Of a DNA stretch of 22,172 nucleotides, positions 21,864-22,172 are shown piece after piece. Origin of the DNA: JAKQDH01 sp029558835. Lineage in GTDB: Bacteria; Planctomycetota; Phycisphaerae; UBA1845. The stretch is from contig DAOQSN010000052.1 of the NCBI GenBank assembly GCA_035356615.1, positions 1 through 22,172 of the forward strand. Reading direction: 5' to 3'. The position numbers were made by a program, and so were the translations under genes. The stretch's first letter is position 1; the number at the start of each line of letters is the position of its first letter. Below the pieces are notes generated by a model. That model had not been told where the DNA came from, ran no database searches, and saw nothing but the letters and a program-made list of their open reading frames with translations.

Positions 21864-22172
21864 CGCACACTACCTCCATCCTGATGCCTGCCGTGCGGAC
21901 GGCACGACCCAGAGTCTCCTACGGCAGGCGCTCCTCGCACTGAACCTCTGTTACTCAGCGCCTGTGCCGGTGGCTGCGCCCTTCACGCGAAACGCAGCAC
22001 CGAGGCGCATAAGCCGGGATTATGCACTATCCCGGTGCTGATAGCGTAACGCGCCACGGCGGGGGCATTCAAGGACGAGATCGCGGGTTGACAGCCGGGG
22101 GAAGCCCTGCGAGAGGACGGTGCGGCGAGACCGCCCCCTACCCCCACGGCCCACACGGGGTCGGGGAGAGTG
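21864..22172. other. gene-free right end of the window
   Basis: About 309 bp with no believable gene. The minus-strand ribosome-binding site of the JAMM gene is at 21872-21877. A 6-bp hairpin, GCATAA (22007-22012) with TTATGC (22020-22025), overlaps a CATAAT hexamer on the minus strand that could be a weak -10 box. I see nothing further. Confidence 0.45.

Overview
The window is about 22.2 kb of high-GC bacterial DNA. Several features suggest the phylum Planctomycetota, possibly a Phycisphaerae-like lineage: an Asn-Thr-linker lipoprotein carrying FG-GAP repeats, a LeuT-type sodium symporter with a tiny partner ORF, a planctomycete-style RHS fragment next to an AbrB-like ORF, and many small hairpin repeats between genes. 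This placement is an inference from gene content; there is no rRNA or other strict marker here.

From 1 to 9.2 kb the genes all read forward: a small CII-like DNA-binding protein (375-851), a conserved hypothetical protein (1051-1539), UDP-glucose 4-epimerase (1807-2823), a fumarylacetoacetate-hydrolase-family enzyme (3046-3870), a 1356-residue secreted lipoprotein with four Ig-like modules and a seven-blade FG-GAP propeller (4065-8135), and PurC (8272-9174). PurC converges with pyruvate kinase on the minus strand (9362-10831). The gaps hold hairpin repeats; one 33-bp unit occurs twice in opposite orientation with no mismatch.

From 11.2 to 17.4 kb come a DedA membrane protein (11245-11928), an NSS-family amino acid:sodium symporter (12234-13856) with a 50-residue single-TM ORF joined by an ATGA overlap, a gene-free kilobase with a strong 13-bp hairpin, and an exported HEAT-repeat protein (15014-17353).

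From 17.4 to 20.1 kb lie a MqsR/DUF4258-like toxin gene broken by an in-frame TGA and followed by its intact YgiT-type zinc-finger antitoxin, a divergent SUMT-like tetrapyrrole methylase, and an NTF2-like lipoprotein with a good sigma-70-type promoter.

From 20.1 kb to the end is a decayed accessory region, mostly on the minus strand: an AbrB-like gene with an in-frame stop, an orphan forward gene start, an RHS fragment interrupted by a 208-bp element with inverted-repeat ends, and an intact JAMM/MPN-like protein that has Gly in place of the motif Ser.

Most genes look like unrelated housekeeping or single-gene units rather than one pathway. No complete new multi-gene defence or biosynthetic system is visible. 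The most promising leads are the symporter with its coupled microprotein, the inactivated toxin-antitoxin pair, the structured gene-free kilobase and the repeat families.
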